Below, one piece after another: positions 21,501 to 32,585 of a DNA stretch of 64,000 nt; position 1 is the first letter of the stretch, and each line of letters starts with the position of its first letter. The notes beneath the pieces were generated by a model. The model did not search any database and had not been told where the DNA came from. It worked only from the letters and a program-made list of their open reading frames with translations. Source of the stretch: Wyeomyia smithii (taxonomy: Eukaryota > Arthropoda > Insecta > Diptera > Culicidae); assembly GCF_029784165.1 (NCBI RefSeq), contig NC_073695.1, positions 214,716,396 through 214,780,395 of the forward strand. Direction: 5' to 3'. The position numbers and the translations under genes were made by a program.

Positions 21501-22876
21501 ATGGATGTAGATCCCTCGCCTCCCGTGCCACCATCCCCGAACCCCTCCGACCCTGTCCCTCCTGCCAACCCTTCCTCTGTTAATTCCCCAGTCCCCCCTC
21601 GCCCCAGGCTTTACCCGGACGGATCTCAGGGCAGCTTTACTGTTTTCTTTCGGCCAAAAGCAGGACCGAAATCGAAACCGTTAAACATCCTGCAGATTTC
21701 GAAAGTCCTGACGAAGGGGTACAAGGCCGTGACCGAAATCTCCAAGGTCAGACCCAACAAGCTCCGTGTCTGGTCAGCGACCTGGAACAGGCCAACGCTA
21801 TTGCTCGCTCCGAGATTTTCACACGCGAGTATCGCGTTTATATACCCGCACGAGACGTGGAGATCGACGGTGTCATAACCGATTCGAGTCTGTCGGTCGA
21901 GTGTATCTTGGCAAGCGGTTTTGGCTGCTTCAAAAATGCTTTGTGTCACGACGTAAAAGTAAAGATCATAGATTGCAAGCAATTGCGGTCTGTGTCTCTT
22001 GTCAACGGCACAAAAGTGTACACTCCGTCAGACTCGTTTCGTGTTACGTTTGCCGGATCTGCTCTCCCTAGCCACGTCTCGATCGATCGGGTTCGTCTGC
22101 CTGTGCGATTGTATGTACCCCGTGTTATGAATTGCACCAATTGCAAGCAGCTAGGCCACACAGCCGCCTACTGCTGCAATAAGGCACGATGTAGCAAGTG
22201 TGGAGGAACTCATGCGGACGATTCTTGCAGTGTAAATGCTGAAAAATGTATTCACTGCGGGGAAAATCAGCATGAGCTCTCCACATGCCCGGTGTACATG
22301 CAGCGCAGAGATAAAATCAAGCGGTCACTTAAGGAGCGTTCAAAGCGATCTTACGCTGAGATGCTGAAGAAGACCGTGACCACTTCTACCATAACATCGA
22401 ACCCCTTTGATCTGTTGTCCTCTGATGAAACCGATTCTGACGATTCACCAGCGGGAACAACTTATGCCAATCCTGGGGCGTCTAGAAAGAGGAAAAATAT
22501 TTCCTCTCCTAAACTATCCCGAAAAGGTCCTAAGATTTCCCAAAGTGAAATGAAAGTTACAAACAAACCAAACAGTGCTGCGGAAAAACCGAAGCAAACT
22601 CCTCCTGGGCTTGCAAATTTAAAGTCCCAGAAGGAGTTCCCAGCACTGCCAGGAACATCTAAAACCCCAGTTGTTCCTTTTGCACTCCCAGTTGATGAAA
22701 CAAACTCTGGATTAGTGAAATTTTCTGACATTGTGGACTGGATTTTTGAAACTTTCAATGTACCCGATCCAATTAAAATTTTTCTTACAGCATTCCTCCC
22801 AACAGTTACATCATTTTTGAAGCAGTTGACTGCCCAATGGCCCCTCCTTGCAGCGATTGTATCCTTCGATGCCTAA
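21501..22876 (+). pseudogene. I-element ORF1 (gag-like nucleic-acid-binding protein), one frameshift
   Basis: ATG at 21501 opens a protein of about 458 residues ending at TAA 22874-22876. It starts with a Pro/Ser-rich tail (residues 1-35) and a gag-like domain. Three CCHC zinc knuckles follow at about 22133-22288: CTNCKQLGHTAAYC, CSKCGGTHADDSC and CIHCGENQHELSTC. The end is a basic, Ser/Lys-rich C-terminal region. In this family the product coats element RNA and carries it to chromosomes. One base appears lost at about 21771 (after ...KLRV), shifting the frame; the reading resumes as VSDLEQANAIA. Otherwise open. The stop overlaps the ORF2 start (see ORF2). Confidence 0.88.
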
Positions 22877-25800
22877 TTCATCTGCGTATACGAAGGATTC
22901 TATCTCTGTCTTACAGTGGAATTGTAGAAGTTTTTTACCAAAAACGGATTCATTTAAAGTTTTAATAAATAGTAACAAATGCGATGCATTTTCCCTTTGT
23001 GAAACTTGGCTTACTTCAAATATTGATCTCAACTTCCATGATTTTAATATTATTCGCCTTGATCGAGACACCCCATATGGAGGAGTACTTTTAGGGATTA
23101 AAAAGTGCTATTCTTTCTATCGTATTAACCTCCCCTCGATTCCAGGCATCGAAGTTGTCGCATGCACAAGACAATACAAGGTAAAGAGCTTTGTATTGCC
23201 TCAATATATATTCCTCCCAGAGCACAGGTTGGGCAACGGTTGCTCTTTGATTTAATAGAACTTCTTCCCTCGCCACGTTTGATTTTGGGAGACTTCAACT
23301 CTCATGGTGTGGCTTGGGGTTCCCCCTACAATGATAACCGCTCCTCTTTAATCTATAACCTTTGCGATGACTTCGACATGACTATTTTGAACAACGGTGA
23401 AATGACACGTATCCCGAAACCTCCAGCGCGCCCAAGCGCTTTGGATCTATCCTTATGTTCGACGTCGCTACGGTTGGATTGCACATGGAAGGTAATCCTC
23501 GATCCTCACGGTAGCGACCATCTGCCTATTCTTATTTCAATTAATAACGGTTCAACTCGCATGCGACCAATTGACATTCCGTATGACCTCACACGGAATG
23601 TCGATTGGAAGTTATACGAGGAAATGATTTCAAAAGCGGTCGAGTCGATTCAACATCACCCACCACTTGAAGAATACAACCTCCTCGCGGGCTTGATTCT
23701 CGACGCCGCGTTGCAAGCCCAAACGAAGAAATATCCCGGCGTAACGATCAAAGAGCGGCCTCCAACTCCGTGGTGGGACAAAGAGTGCTCCGATGTCTAC
23801 ACGCAAAGATCCGACGCGTTTTTGGCCTTCCAGAAGGGAGGTATACCCGATGACTATATACGGTATTCGGAGCTTAATACCAAGCTTAAAAGCCTGGCTA
23901 AAGCAAAGAAACGCGGATATTGGCGTCGGTTCGTGAACGAGACGTCGAGGGAGACATCGATGAGCACTCTTTGGAACACAGCCCGAAGAATGCGGAATCG
24001 CGTAACGGTCAACGAAAGCGAGGAGTCTTCAAGTCGGTGGATATTTGATTTTGCCAGGAAAGTATGTCCGGACTCTGTTCCTGCGCAAAACATTGTTCGC
24101 GATACGTCTCCGGGTCACGACGCGATAGAATCACCTTTTACGATGGCAGAATTTTCAGTTGCCCTCCTGTCCTGTAACAATAACGCGCCTGGGTTAGATA
24201 GAATCAAATTCAACTTGTTGAAGAATCTACCCGGCAATGCCAAGAGGCGCTTGTTGAACTTGTTCAATAAGTTCCTGGAGCAAAACATTGTACCGCAGGA
24301 TTGGAGGCAAGTGAAGGTGATCGCCATCCAAAAACCAGGGAAACCAGCTTCTGATCACAACTCTTATAGGCCGATTGCAATGCTATCCTGTATCCGGAAA
24401 TTGATGGAAAAAATGATACTCCGTCGTTTAGACCACTGGGTCGAATCAAATGGTCTACTATCAGATACTCAATTTGGCTTCCGCCGTGCCAAAGGGACGA
24501 ATGATTGTCTTGCGTTGCTTTCAACAGATATTCAGCTGGCGTATGCTCGCAAAGAACAAATGGCGTCTGCGTTTTTTGGCATTAAGGGGGCTTTTGATTC
24601 CGTTTCTATTGACATTCTTTCGGGTAAACTTCACCGACAAGGATTTTCTCCAATTTTGAACAATTTTTTGCACAATTTGCTGTCCGAAAAGCACATGCAT
24701 TTTACGCACGGCGATTTGGCAACTTTTCGCATTAGCTACATCGGTCTTCCCCAGGGCTCATGTTTAAGCCCCCTTCTGTACAACTTTTATGTAAATGACA
24801 TCGACGAATGTCTGGCAAATTCATGCTTCCGCTCCGCAGCAAACACACATTTGATCAAACTGGAGCGAATACAATATCGTTGTTTGCGTATCGCCTTAGG
24901 GTGCATGCAATCGACCCATACGACGAGTTTGGAGGTCTTAGCTGGAGTACTACCATTAAAAAACCGCTTCTGGAGCCTGTCTTCTCGCATTCTTATCAAA
25001 TGTGAGGTCTTGAACCGTCCTGTGATTGAAAATTTTGAAAGGTTAATCGAGCCTTATTCTCAAACCCGTTTTATGACATTGTATTTCAATCACATGTCCC
25101 AAAATATTAACCCTTCTTCGAATATTCCAAATCGTGTCGACTTATCAAATACTTCTGATTCTACTGTGTTTTTCGATACATCCATGATAGAAGAAACTCG
25201 TGGAATCCCGGATCATTTACGCGTGCAGCAGATCCCCAAAACTTTTTCCAATAAATATCGAAACATCAATTGCGACAATATGTTCTACACTGACGGATCA
25301 CTTCTTGATGGGTCCACTGGCTTCGGTATTTTCAATAACAATTTAACCATCTCCCATAAGCTTGATAATCTTGCTTCTGTTTACGTCGCAGAATTGGCTG
25401 CAATTCAGTACACCCTAGGGATTATCGAAAAAATGCCCACGGACCATTATTTCATCTTTACGGACAGTCTCAGTTCCATTGAGGCTCTCCGATCGATGAA
25501 AGATGTTAAGCACTCTCCGTATTTCCTGGGGAAAATACGGGAACATCTGAGTGCTTTATCCGAAAAATCGTATCAGATTACCTTAGCGTGGGTCCCTTCT
25601 CACTGCTCGATACCGGGCAATGAGAAAGCGGACTCTTTGGCTAAGGTGGGCGCAACAAACGGTGGAATTTATGAAAGACCAATTGCCTTAAATGAATTTT
25701 TCTCATTTGTACGTCAGAATACGATCATCAGTTGGCAAAATGCTCGGACCAGAGGGGAACTGGGAAGGTGGTTTCATTCCATAATCCCCAAGGTTTCGAC

Positions 25801-26131
25801 GAATCCGTGGTTCAAGGGGTTGGATGTAGGTCGGGATTTCATTTGCGTGATGTCCCGGCTTATGTCCAATCACTATAGATTTGACGCGCATCTCCGTCGT
25901 GTTGGGCTCGGGGAAAGTGGTATCTGTGCCTGTGGTGAAGGTTATCACGACATAGAGCACGTTGTTTGGTCATGCCCTGTACACCGTGACGCCAGGTCTA
26001 AATTAATAGCTTCCCTGTAGGCCGAAGGTAGGCAGTCGGCTGTTCCTGTTCGTGATGTCTTGGCGAGCCGTGACCTATCCTACATGTCCCTTATATACGT
26101 TTTCCTGAAATCCATCCACGCCCCAGTTTAG
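22869..26131 (+). pseudogene. I-element ORF2: endonuclease, RT and RNase H, multiply defective
   Basis: The start ATG at 22869 overlaps the ORF1 stop as ATGCCTAA. The endonuclease has QWNCRS, LCETWL, LILGDFNSHG and SDHLPI, so the catalytic N, E, D and H are present. A frameshift lies at about 23155-23175. From 23162 the frame is open to TAG 26018. In the RT, the fingers and palm are recognisable (APGLD, SYRPIAML, QFGFR), but motif A reads FFGIKGAFDSV, with G replacing the catalytic D. Motif B (GLPQGSCLSPLLYNF) is present. An in-frame deletion near 24830 joins DECLANSC to a thumb-like region, removing the YADD box. RNase H keeps YTDGS, AELAA, FTDS and ADSLA. A CACGEGYHDIEHVVWSCP motif ends it. 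Beyond the TAG, 37 more codons stay in frame to TAG 26129-26131, so 26018 is a nonsense mutation. Confidence 0.9.
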
Positions 26132-26527
26132 TCCTACCCCCTTCCGCCTGCATCCAGCCTAACGACAAGAACACGTTAAGACCCCGGATCCGGAAACAGC
26201 AATCAGACCCGCACGATACTCTTAAGGCCCGAGGGAGACAACCCAATATGCCAGTCCGTAATATCTTGGCCCAGCAGCGGAACATGTGCTTACCTATGGC
26301 AATGAAAACCATCATACAGTAAACCAGTGCTTTTAATGCAAAATATTATAGCATTAAGTTACATTTAGTTTCAGCTCGTAGTCGGCAGCGAGGATAAAAA
26401 ATTTGCTTTTAGTTATTAAGATACTTTAGAAAGTAAGCTACCAGATATAATTGGCGCCGTTAAACATTAAATTGTATTTGTGCCGTGTCAAATAAATTAT
26501 AGATGAACAAAAAAATACATAATTATT

Positions 26528-27238
26528 GAAAATGATTAAATGAAATTGAACATGTTTTTTTTCAATCAATACTTTGCTGATATTTTTTCCACTTTTCCTC
26601 CAATTTACTGGAAAAATGTTAAATTCACTTTTTTTACTGATTTATGGATACAGATGCAGATTGCTGTAAGTAAACTGGGTAGACTTGATTCATCTTTTTA
26701 TTTGAAAGTGTTAAAGCAGTAAAGTTGAAATTTCACTCGAATTTTGCACAGATGTAATAGCACATCTGTGCAAAATTCACTGCTGCTCAATTCACTGTTT
26801 TACTCAATCTCCAACCCAAATGTTCAATGTTGTTCATGGCTTCTCTTAAAAAAAATATTTAAAAAATTTAGTTTTATTTCGCATTTTTTTAAACTTATGA
26901 AATTTATTTTGTTATGCAAGCATACCTTTAATATATTGTTCAATAAAACATGAAGGCAATTCTTTAAATCACTGAATGCTCTGAAAAAGAAGATGCACAT
27001 TTCATCAATTCAAGAGAAAATCGAATAAATATGTATTTCACCCCCTTTCCCGAAATATGAAAGTGAATGATATTTTCTAGCCTCAAGCTAAAGTATTTAT
27101 TAGTTTTTTCTTTATTATGGATATAATAGTAATGTTCTTCACTAAGTGACTAAACCTTTGTCTACACCCAAAACAGACGGAGAAGATTTTGTTACTTTTG
27201 AGTAACATTTATTATTTTTTATGTCTACGACCGCACAA
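26528..27238. other. AT-rich spacer with a short perfect hairpin
   Basis: GAATTTTGCACAGATGT (26739-26755) and its reverse complement (26762-26778) flank a 6-base loop. Nothing else recognised. Confidence 0.5.
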
Positions 27239-27240
27239 TA

Positions 27241-28214
27241 GGGTAACGGGGGTATTTTGGCCCACATGCATATTTTGGTCCAACCGGTAGCACTTTACGC
27301 ATTTTATCTGATTAATTCAATGAATATTAGAGAACTATGCATGCAACATTGAATAACACACCTAAGAATCATACTACACTATAATTTTCGGCAAAATACT
27401 GGCTCTAGGTAGTGTTATTTTGGAATTAGTTCATCCATATTCAAAGTCATGGCTGAGTCAACTCAAAGTCAAGAGGAAGTGATAATATACAAGTCAACGT
27501 CCGGAAGCTATTGTAACAAATATGTATGCTTTCGAAACAATTCGTTGTTGTAGTAGCATCAATAAAATGTCATAGAAACAGTTTGTATACTCTAACATGA
27601 TGGAAAAAGTTGAAAAAGTGGTTAAACGCATGGCCGAAATATGTTTGCCTTTTTCTGAAGCAAACATATTTTGGCCATGCCAACTTTTGACATCTCTTTG
27701 ATTACCGTTCGGCCGTTTCACGTGAACAAAGAAGCAGCTTGTGACAATTTACAGGTAATTACTTCTTAATTTATCACATTTAACGATATGATATTAGATG
27801 AGAATGCCTGTCAAACCGCTATAAGCCAAATCATTTCATTTTTTGATGCCTAAAATTTACGAAAATTCACAGCAGAAGGATGTTCTCCTCAAACCCACTA
27901 TTTTTGCTCTAAAAATACCGATGATGATCTTAAATATAATTGATCCGAACTATTCCCATACACGTCTGTAGATATAAAGGTGGGCCAAAGTAAAAATTTG
28001 GTGGACCAAAATATGTTTTTAGTACCTTGTAGAAATTTTGATATTTCTAGGATATTTTTCAATATATTGCATTGTTGAACGGTGTATATTAAAATAGACA
28101 CTCAGCTTTTAACAATAGTATAATAGAGTAGGTATTCATGTTGAAAAATTGTGTTTTTTTTGAATGAACTGTAGGGAACACTTCCCAAAGCTGGCCAAAA
28201 TACCCCCGTTACCC
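27241..28214. mobile_element. Nonautonomous TA-flanked element, GGGTAACGGGGGTATT ends
   Basis: Perfect 22-bp TIRs (GGGTAACGGGGGTATTTTGG plus CC) lie between TA at 27239-40 and 28215-16. It contains a 21-bp-arm hairpin at 27628-27680 (GCATGGCCGAAATATGTTTG inward) and scattered TTTTGGCC/GGACCAAAAT motifs that echo the ends. No transposase frame. Confidence 0.88.
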
Positions 28215-28595
28215 TACTTCCCGTAAATTCAGTTAATACTATTTTGTTCCCAGGCTAAATTCGCCGTTTACTTGGAAATAAAAAAGTGTAGTACCTTGTG
28301 ACCAGAGTTGCCGAAGTTGCGAATATGGGAATTTTGCGTTTTTGCGTTGAAGTGTGTGTTTTTGACATGGTTTGCATCCGCCTCCAGGAAAGCAAATGTT
28401 TTTAAAAAGGAGTTCACAGATCAATATTTGTAATTTGTACTTTACAAAAGCAAATGAAATCTAAAATTATCAGCATTTGCGTACTGTATTACGGTGAAAG
28501 AATATATACCTGGTAGCTCTTTTCATTTATTTCTCTACTCCGTAAGCGTACAATGAACAAACTAATGCACGTACGCCGGATGGATTGGAGATGAA

Positions 28596-29158
28596 TAAAG
28601 TGACCAGACAGTTAGGGTTTAAGCGCGGGACACCAATTCAATACTTAGACGAGGGGGGAGGGGCTGTGTGGTTTGGTTTTAATACTTTTCTTCGAAATTA
28701 TCAAAAATTACACGTACATAGTAGGGTGGCAATGATTTGACATGTTTGAGAAAAATTTGACGTTAGAATTTCGTTGTGCAGTAAGGTTCAAAAGTTTCGT
28801 ATTCTTGAACGATGCTCTCATACAAAAGTTCAGCTCAATTGGACTTCGAAAAGTTATGCCTCAAAGCGGCCCAAGTTTCCCTATTTTGACTGATAAAGTT
28901 CATGAAATGTTCATTTCGATAATGAGCTGGAACTGGACCGGTTGTCGGTATCGAATTTTTTATTGTCAAATGTTTAAAAAATGCAAAAACGCCAAGATCT
29001 GATGTTATCTAAAAATCGAACAATAATTACTTTATGGGCTTTTTTGCGGAAATTTTTGGGCTGGAACGTTTCATGCATTTTTAAGACATTTGGCATTGAA
29101 AAATTCGATACCGACAACCGTCCCAGTGAAAATATGTTACATCTGGTCACTTTAGAGA
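28596..29158. mobile_element. Probable inverted-repeat element, AAAGTGACCAGA ends
   Basis: AAAGTGACCAGA at about 28599 is matched by an inverted copy near 29145-29156. Inside, 28935-28990 (GGTTGTCGGTATCGAATTTT onward) and 29070-29125 form a second inverted pair of about 55 bp. Mirror-image short frames on both strands come from this symmetry. Confidence 0.6.
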
Positions 29159-30120
29159 TGAAAGAAGTTAGTAACATGTGCACAATATACGACGGAACGT
29201 GTTGCTACTTGAAGACGTATCTTATTGCTTTTTATGTAAGAAATTTGTTACAAGAAGGAAGATTTTTCGCTGTTACTTTCAAAGTAGCGAGTAAATTGTT
29301 TTGCAAATAGGTAGTTGTAATGGCCATTTTTAGATAGTCGTGATCTCTTAACGTGCGTAAAATATGTGGTGTTGCTTGACTGGAGATTTTTTTTTTGCTT
29401 TTTAGGTAGCAAATTTGTTACAAAAAGAAGAACTTTTCGTTATTGCTTTTGGCTTGACAAGTAAACATTTTACCCGTACATTACCACTGCATTAAATCGC
29501 CTTCAATCTGACGTACACTTCTTTCTTCCAGTGCAATGAAAGTGGAAAGCGATGATCTCATTATTCTATTCATGTGTGAAAGCCTATTAATGATATTTAG
29601 ACAATACTAAAAATTTATTTAGGTATATCACTCTCAGGGTAGCAGATTCATTAGTGACTTTAGTGTTAGTATAAAATAATAAGGAATCTACAGAGAAAAA
29701 ACATCCGAGCGGTTCAGAAAGTACCCTTTTTGTACCTCACAGATGCATCTATGGTAAATACTAATGAAACGTAGTGGCCTGTATATTATTGTCGTTATTA
29801 GTTGTAGTCTGTTTCAGGTTTCTCGAGAAAAAATCCTTGCATATAATGTGTTTATTCTTTATGAGATTTCATTCCAGCTGCTTCGAAGTAAAACCAGCGC
29901 AACATAAACTTAACTGTAACCTAAACCGAAACTTTGAACCACGCTAGCAGACCTTCTTCCGGGACACTTTTCTAGCAAAGACCTGACCAGAACCCGCACG
30001 CCAGGTTAGGCTGGAGTGCAGGAGTGCCTATTTTTCACGATGTCGTTTTACTGTAGTAACTTTTTGCACAGTTTATCGGCACATGTTCCCCACGACAGTG
30101 CATGTGCTCATGGGAGAGTG
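29159..30120. other. No gene; one imperfect tandem duplication
   Basis: 29226-29305 and 29394-29475 share AAATTTGTTACAA, AAGA and TTTTCG in order, about 170 bp apart. No known element recognised. Confidence 0.45.
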
Positions 30121-30130
30121 TATGCTTTTT

Positions 30131-30563
30131 GACGTAGAACTACGTTTTTCTTTAGCCTACCACATAGTGATGTAAATAAGAAAACTATTAACGAAAAGGG
30201 GACGAAATATGTCCCTTTTTAAATGCTTATAAATCGGTTTGTTTTCAACCGATTTCCTTAATTTTTGCAGTAATTGTTTGGAAAATTATTCACGCATCCA
30301 CCCAAATGTAGAAAATTGTTGATTGATCATGCAAACTATTGTACTATTGATAATTGTCAAGCCTTGTTTAAACGAAAATTAAATCCTCTGATTGGTCGTT
30401 ATATGATTGCTTCCCAAGCACGGTCGACAGAATCATATACCTTGCAATTGAAAACATGCTGTTTGGCCTATATAAGAGCCTGTTTCAGCCGAAGCCGCTC
30501 ATAATAGTTCTGGACAGCGACAAGTTGTCAACAGCAGTCGTCCTTCCTTAGCAGCAGCACTAG
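30131..30563 (+). mobile_element. Promoter-bearing hairpin element, plus copy (5' module)
   Basis: The head palindrome is GACGTAGAACTACGTT (30131-30146). It is followed by GGACGAAATATGTCCC, TTTTTGCAGTAATTGTTTGG, CTATTGATAATTGTCAAGCC, CCTCTGATTGGTCG (30385) and CTATATAAGAG (30468-30478). The leader reads AGTTCTGGACAGCGACA, then AGCAGCAGCAC. It is about as close to the 14.66 kb copy from 14740 to 15075 as two family members can be. The 76-codon frame at 30274 has no family features. Confidence 0.65.
30468..30478 (+). promoter_or_regulatory. TATA box of the 30.1 kb module
   Basis: CTATATAAGAG, 70 bp downstream of the inverted CCAAT motif TGATTGG. A third TATA, CTATATAAGAG at 31427-31437, stands in a different upstream context (CACCCTTCGG). 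Confidence 0.55.
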
Positions 30564-31130
30564 CCCTGTGGTTGGTCACCACGTCTCAGGAGCAGCGCGG
30601 TTCTTCTCAGCGTGTGTCGCCAGACTGCCATTATTCCCCCGTGTTAGGACAACATGAAGATCGTCATCACCAAATCCAATTTTGAACAGCAAAATGCCTT
30701 TTTTCAAGGCAAATAAACAAGTCATTGAAAGTTAATAATTTTTGACAACGTAAGCAAGCATTCTGTGCGGATTCCAGCAGTTACATCTGTCGCGGCCGTC
30801 TAATTTACAGAAGGTGAAATAGCTTCCACAGTACATGTTGTCTGTGTATCTTAATTCCCCCACTGTTGGGGCAGCACAAAGGTTGCGATCAGCAACCGAT
30901 TTTGAACAGCAAAATGCCTTTTTTCAAGGCAAATAAGTAATTGAAGGGTAAAAATTTCCTATCATCAACACAAGCAAACATTCTTCGCGGGATCCTAGTG
31001 ATCAAATTCTGTTGTAGTTTATTTAGTTAATACCCCCACTGTTGGGACAGCACAAAGGCTGTGATCAACATAACCGATTTTGAATAACAAACTGCCCTGT
31101 TAGAACGCATTCACAAAGGCAGTTAATTCG
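30564..31130 (+). repeat. Tandem stem-loop modules (three units)
   Basis: Units of about 180-230 bp each carry CCCCCACTGTTGGGG-type and GTTGCGATCAGCAAC hairpins, then CCAATTTTGAACAGCAAAA and TGCCTTTTTTCAAGGCA. That last motif is a 6-bp stem with a 5-base TTTTC loop, and it is followed by AAATAA. Perfect stem-loops lie at 30695-30711 and 30915-30931; the third unit (about 31027-31105) is degraded. Not translated. The first unit repeats at 31588-31935. Confidence 0.65.
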
Positions 31131-31587
31131 AATATGCAGTACTGTTATAAAGTCGATTCTATCAATCAGCCTGAACAGAAGCGTCGTCTCTCAACTGCTC
31201 AGTTGCAACATGATGCAACACGCGACAGCGACAAACGAAATCGCTTGCTTGATATTACAAGACGTAATACGATAGGGGTAATATCGTTGCGTGTGTGAGA
31301 GCACCATCGGTGTTTACTAGCTGAATACAAAAATCAAACGCGTATTGTGGAATAATTCGTCTAAAGAATATTAGAGAATTAGACAACTGAACTGAAAGGC
31401 GTGGCCTACTACGTAGCACCCTTCGGCTATATAAGAGTGTTTCTGGGAAAACTAGCTACATTCATTAGTCGGAAGGCGAGCTGGATGGACCGTCCACAAC
31501 GTTGACAGCAGTAGAAGCAGATACAGCAAGCAGAAGTAACAGCGGGTTGCGCCTGTGTTTGCCTTCAAATTAAACAAATCACTTGCG
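31131..31587 (+). promoter_or_regulatory. Second TATA-containing leader, distinct sequence
   Basis: The interval has a TATA box at 31427-31437 followed by a leader with CAGCAG, AAGCAGATACAGCAAGCAG. It feeds directly into a second stem-loop module. No reading frame of note. Confidence 0.45.
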
Positions 31588-31941
31588 TTGTGGTTGGTCA
31601 CTATGCCTCAGTAGCAGCGCGGTTCTTCTCAGAGTGCCTCGCCAGACTGCCATTATTCCCCCACTGCTGGGGCAGCATAAAGATCGTCATCACCAAATCC
31701 AATTTTGAACAGCAAAATGCCTTTTTTCAAGGCAAATAAACAAGTCATTGAAAGTTAATAATTTTTGACAACGCAAGCAAGCATTCTGTGTGGATTCTAG
31801 CAGTTACATCTGTCGCGGCCGTCTAATTTACAGAAGGTGAATTCCACAGTGCATGTTGTCCGTGTATATTAACTCCCCCACTGTTGGGGCAGCACAAAGG
31901 TTGCGATCAGCAACCGATTTTGAACAACAAAATGCCTTTTT
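31588..31941 (+). repeat. Second copy of the stem-loop modules, interrupted
   Basis: Direct repeat of 30564-30930 (GGTTGGTCAC, CAGCGCGGTTCTTCTCAG, CGCCAGACTGCCATTATTCC and so on). It has an intact stem-loop at 31718-31734. The last stem-loop is cut after ATGCCTTTTT (31941) by the next hairpin element. Confidence 0.75.
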
Positions 31942-32555
31942 GGCGTAGAACTATGTTTTACTTTAGCATACCACACAGGGATGCAAACTGAAAAACTGGG
32001 ACGAAATTTGTCCCTTTTCAAATTCTTATAGGTCGGTTGGTTTTCAACCGATTTTCTTCATTCTTGCAGCAATCGATTGGAAAATTATACACGCATCTGT
32101 TGCACACACGAACTATTGCACTATTGAAAATTGTCAAGCCTTGTTGAAATAAAAATAACGTCCTCTGATTGGTCGCTTGCTTGCTGTGTGTATATGATAT
32201 GGTATCATGTGTGTATGTGTGTATGTGTGTATGATATGGTATGATGTGTGTATGGTTTAATGATATGGTATGATGTGTGTGTGTGTCTATGATATGGTAT
32301 TATTTGTGTGTGTGTGCTGTGTACGGTTTTTAACTCGGCACGATCTGCTAACTGCTGAGACCGGTTAACGAAATTCACAACCCTTCATTAATAGACATTT
32401 TAACTCATTACCCAAGTTAAAATATTGGTTTTATCAAAGTTTTATAGCGCTCAATACAGCCAAAAAAGCGCTATAAAACTTTGATAAAAACAGTTGTGTT
32501 ACTAGGGTAATGAAACACTCAACGCATTTGTTAATAGTGTACGTAGTTCTGCGTC
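31942..32555 (+). mobile_element. Promoter-family hairpin element lacking TATA, with TG-rich core
   Basis: Starts GGCGTAGAACTATGTT (31942), with the same following blocks as 30131 up to CCTCTGATTGGTCG (32162). It then has a TGTGTG/ATATGGTAT minisatellite (about 32185-32325) in place of the TATA region. A 25-bp hairpin follows (32427-32451 with 32466-32490; TATCAAAGTTTTATAGCGCT). It ends with the inverted head ACGTAGTTCTGCGTC (32541-32555). After it, GCGGTCGTG-CTTG-ACAACC also follows the 15.9 kb copy, so the true end may lie about 30 bp further. Confidence 0.55.
32185..32325. repeat. TG-rich minisatellite
   Basis: Imperfect units of ATGATATGGTATGATGTGTG with TGTGTG expansions, about 4-5 copies. 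Confidence 0.8.
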
Positions 32556-32585
32556 ATTTATGCGGTCGTGTCTTGGATACAACCT

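Larger units (their letters stand above)
21055..26513 (+). mobile_element. I-clade non-LTR retrotransposon, near full length, defective
   Basis: The element is bounded by a perfect 14-bp TSD AATACATAATTATT (21041-21054 and 26514-26527). That gives 5,459 bp: a 5' UTR of about 446 bp, ORF1, ORF2, a 3' UTR of about 380 bp and an A-rich end. Domain order is gag-like with zinc knuckles, then APE endonuclease, RT, RNase H and a C-terminal Cys/His motif. This is the arrangement of I-factor-type elements (mosquito relatives are called MosquI); the family name is inference. An intact TSD and a 5' end with no obvious truncation argue for insertion by normal target-primed reverse transcription. The coding lesions described below would block autonomous movement. 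Confidence 0.92.

Noticed and set aside
30564..31941. Histone genes
   Set aside because: Promoter and stem-loop layout is suggestive, but I find no histone coding frame and the loop length is not canonical; kept only as a hypothesis.
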